64,000 nucleotides of DNA, taken from the NCBI RefSeq assembly GCF_947488185.1, contig NZ_CANKYM010000002.1, forward strand, positions 248,001 through 312,000, in the 5' to 3' direction. This document shows positions 62,949 to 64,000 of the stretch, piece by piece (positions within the stretch are counted from its first letter, which is position 1; every line of letters starts with the position of its first letter). Both the position numbers and the translations under genes were made by a program. The stretch comes from an uncultured Roseobacter sp. Lineage in GTDB: Bacteria > Pseudomonadota > Alphaproteobacteria > Rhodobacterales > Rhodobacteraceae. The notes below the pieces were generated by a model that was given only the letters and a program-made list of their open reading frames with translations, was not told where the DNA came from and did not search any database.

Positions 62949-63466
62949 TTGCGCGGGCCGTGATGCTGGCCTGCGTATGGGTGGCACCGGCCTTCGCAGA
63001 GGAGACACATATGGAGCTCTCACCGCAATGGGAGTACGTCGCCGACGGTGTGATGGGCGGTGTTTCAACCGGTCAAGCCGTGCATTTGGCAGTTGAGGGC
63101 CGGGATGCGGTGCGGCTGACGGGTGAGGTGTCGACGGAAAATAACGGCGGCTTTATCCAAATCGCTTTTGACCTGCGGATGGATGTGAGCGGCTGGACCG
63201 GGCTCGAGATCGACGTGATGGGCAACGGAGAGCGTTATGATCTGCGCCTGCGCACGGATCAGATGACGCGACCCTGGCAATCGTTCCGAACGTCCTTTGT
63301 GGCGCCCGAGAGCTGGCGCAGCATCAAGGTGCCTTTCGCGACGCTTGAAGCCAATAAAATCGATGCGCAGTTCGATCCCACTCAGGTGCGTCGTGTTGGC
63401 GTGCTGGCAGTGGGGCGCGTGTTTTCGGCTGATCTGGCTATCGCCGGGATACGCCTTTATCGCTAG
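62945..63466 (+). CDS. CIA30-like exported protein
   Basis: A 173-residue protein with signal peptide (MIARAVMLACVWVAPAFAEE) followed by a CIA30-type galactose-binding-like barrel: YVADGVMGGVSTGQAV and MDVSGWTGLEIDVMGNGERY. CIA30 proteins are complex I assembly factors in mitochondria; exported bacterial ones have no settled role. Start GTG overlaps the aldolase stop (GTGA). The stop interlocks with that of the convergent gene as CTAG. Confidence 0.8.
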   Translation: MIARAVMLACVWVAPAFAEETHMELSPQWEYVADGVMGGVSTGQAVHLAVEGRDAVRLTGEVSTENNGGFIQIAFDLRMDVSGWTGLEIDVMGNGERYDLRLRTDQMTRPWQSFRTSFVAPESWRSIKVPFATLEANKIDAQFDPTQVRRVGVLAVGRVFSADLAIAGIRLYR

Positions 63467-64000
63467 CTTTTTGGTGCTGGCGCGCCACCTTCAAACGCGT
63501 TGCCATTCACATAATCGCAGGGCTCATCCCGCATTTCCAGATGCAATCCGTTACCGGTGTAGGGATGCGCACGGGCAAGCTCTTCGTCCACCTCGATGCC
63601 CAGCCCAGGCGTTTCCGGCGGGGTGATGAATCCCTCCTGCACACAGATGCTGCCTGTGATGAGCGCGTCGTGGAACGGCGTCTCAATGGTTTCCGCCATC
63701 AGCAGATTGGGGATCGAGGCCGCAAAGTGGACGTTCGCGGCCCATTCGATGGGGCCGGCGTAAAGGTGAGGCGCCATTTGCGCATTGTAGACCTCGGCCA
63801 TGGCCGCGACTTTCTTCATTTCCCAGATGCCGCCTGCACGTCCCAACGCGGGCTGCAGGATCGTGGCGGCGCCAGCGCGCAGGACTGGCGCGAATTCGGC
63901 CTTGGTGGTCAACCGCTCGCCGGTGGCCACGGGGATGCGCACGGCGCGCGCGACCTTTGCCATTTCTTCAACGGCATCTGGCGGAATGGGCTCCTCGAAC
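63463..64000 (-). CDS. Mandelate racemase/muconate-lactonizing enzyme-family dehydratase, partial
   Basis: The last 179 codons of an enolase-superfamily gene running off the window end. FEEPIPPDAVEEMAKVARAV leads to ATGERLTTKAEFAPVLR with metal Glu, GGIWEMKKVAAMAEVYNAQM and APHLYAGPIEWAANVHFAAS with the active His. Ending WxxxxxxN-type residues match sugar-acid dehydratases such as galactonate dehydratase. It may dehydrate a sugar acid made by the importer cluster, though it is on the opposite strand. Confidence 0.85.
   Translation of the reverse strand, partial: FEEPIPPDAVEEMAKVARAVRIPVATGERLTTKAEFAPVLRAGAATILQPALGRAGGIWEMKKVAAMAEVYNAQMAPHLYAGPIEWAANVHFAASIPNLLMAETIETPFHDALITGSICVQEGFITPPETPGLGIEVDEELARAHPYTGNGLHLEMRDEPCDYVNGNAFEGGAPAPKS

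Overview
The window is about 64 kb of dense, high-GC chromosomal DNA from a marine alphaproteobacterium, most likely a Rhodobacteraceae (Roseobacter-group) member. The signs are short intergenic distances with many ATGA/TGATG stop-start overlaps, the palindromic repeat family built around CCCCCGGGATATTT...GGCCAGAAGAAG, and gene families typical of the group (Hint-domain protein, GCxFxRAG/WVPRV exported protein, DmdC-type acyl-CoA dehydrogenase, hydantoinase pair, malic enzyme fused to a phosphotransacetylase domain). I saw no rRNA or tRNA gene, CRISPR array, phage or insertion sequence. The assignment to group comes from gene content, not from a database search.

Layout. 1-246 holds the end-truncated start of a cupin gene. 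380-4472 and 5032-5475 carry glyA, nadK coupled to an FrhB-like Fe-S flavoprotein gene, and a three-gene periplasmic operon with a SCO-type copper chaperone. After a CsbD stress protein, 5939-12426 is a minus-strand run prpE-hyuA-hyuB-SDR. 12501-13753 has three tandem paralogues of a small exported CX7C protein, followed by the malic enzyme. 16346-21140 has a VOC-bicupin protein and the nucleoside salvage run cdd-deoA-deoB-upp. 21229-26347 is mixed: two exported or membrane proteins of unknown role, an acyl-CoA synthetase, a sulfotransferase and a Hint protein.

26430-36837 is a fatty- or branched-acid oxidation island: bifunctional hydratase/dehydrogenase, thiolase, two different acyl-CoA dehydrogenases, a GST, two MerR regulators and two hotdog thioesterases. 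Then come MATE, DUF952-pyrD, a 5'-nucleotidase, an SRAP protein and a cupredoxin-like protein. 42650-47178 pairs a LysR regulator with gcdH and a fused alpha/beta E1 2-oxoacid dehydrogenase.

The most unusual part is 47167 to the window end. A LacI-type regulator gene (56861) sits inside a long co-oriented run: ABC sugar-type importer (ATPase, binding protein, two permeases), three NTF2/SnoaL-like proteins, a HisD-fold dehydrogenase, an SDR, a flavin-nucleotide-fold protein, a bicupin, a SAM methyltransferase, a MetE-like zinc methyltransferase, an RraA-type aldolase and a CIA30-like exported protein, with an enolase-superfamily gene converging at the end. An 18-bp perfect palindrome with a central CG, TTTGCACACGTGTGCAAA, lies before the ATPase gene, and further TTTGCA-type half-sites precede the binding-protein and permease genes. 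A divergent fourth SnoaL-like gene next to the operator is a clear pseudogene. I read this as one importer-plus-catabolism regulon for an unidentified, possibly O- or N-methylated, substrate; the substrate and pathway order are inference only.
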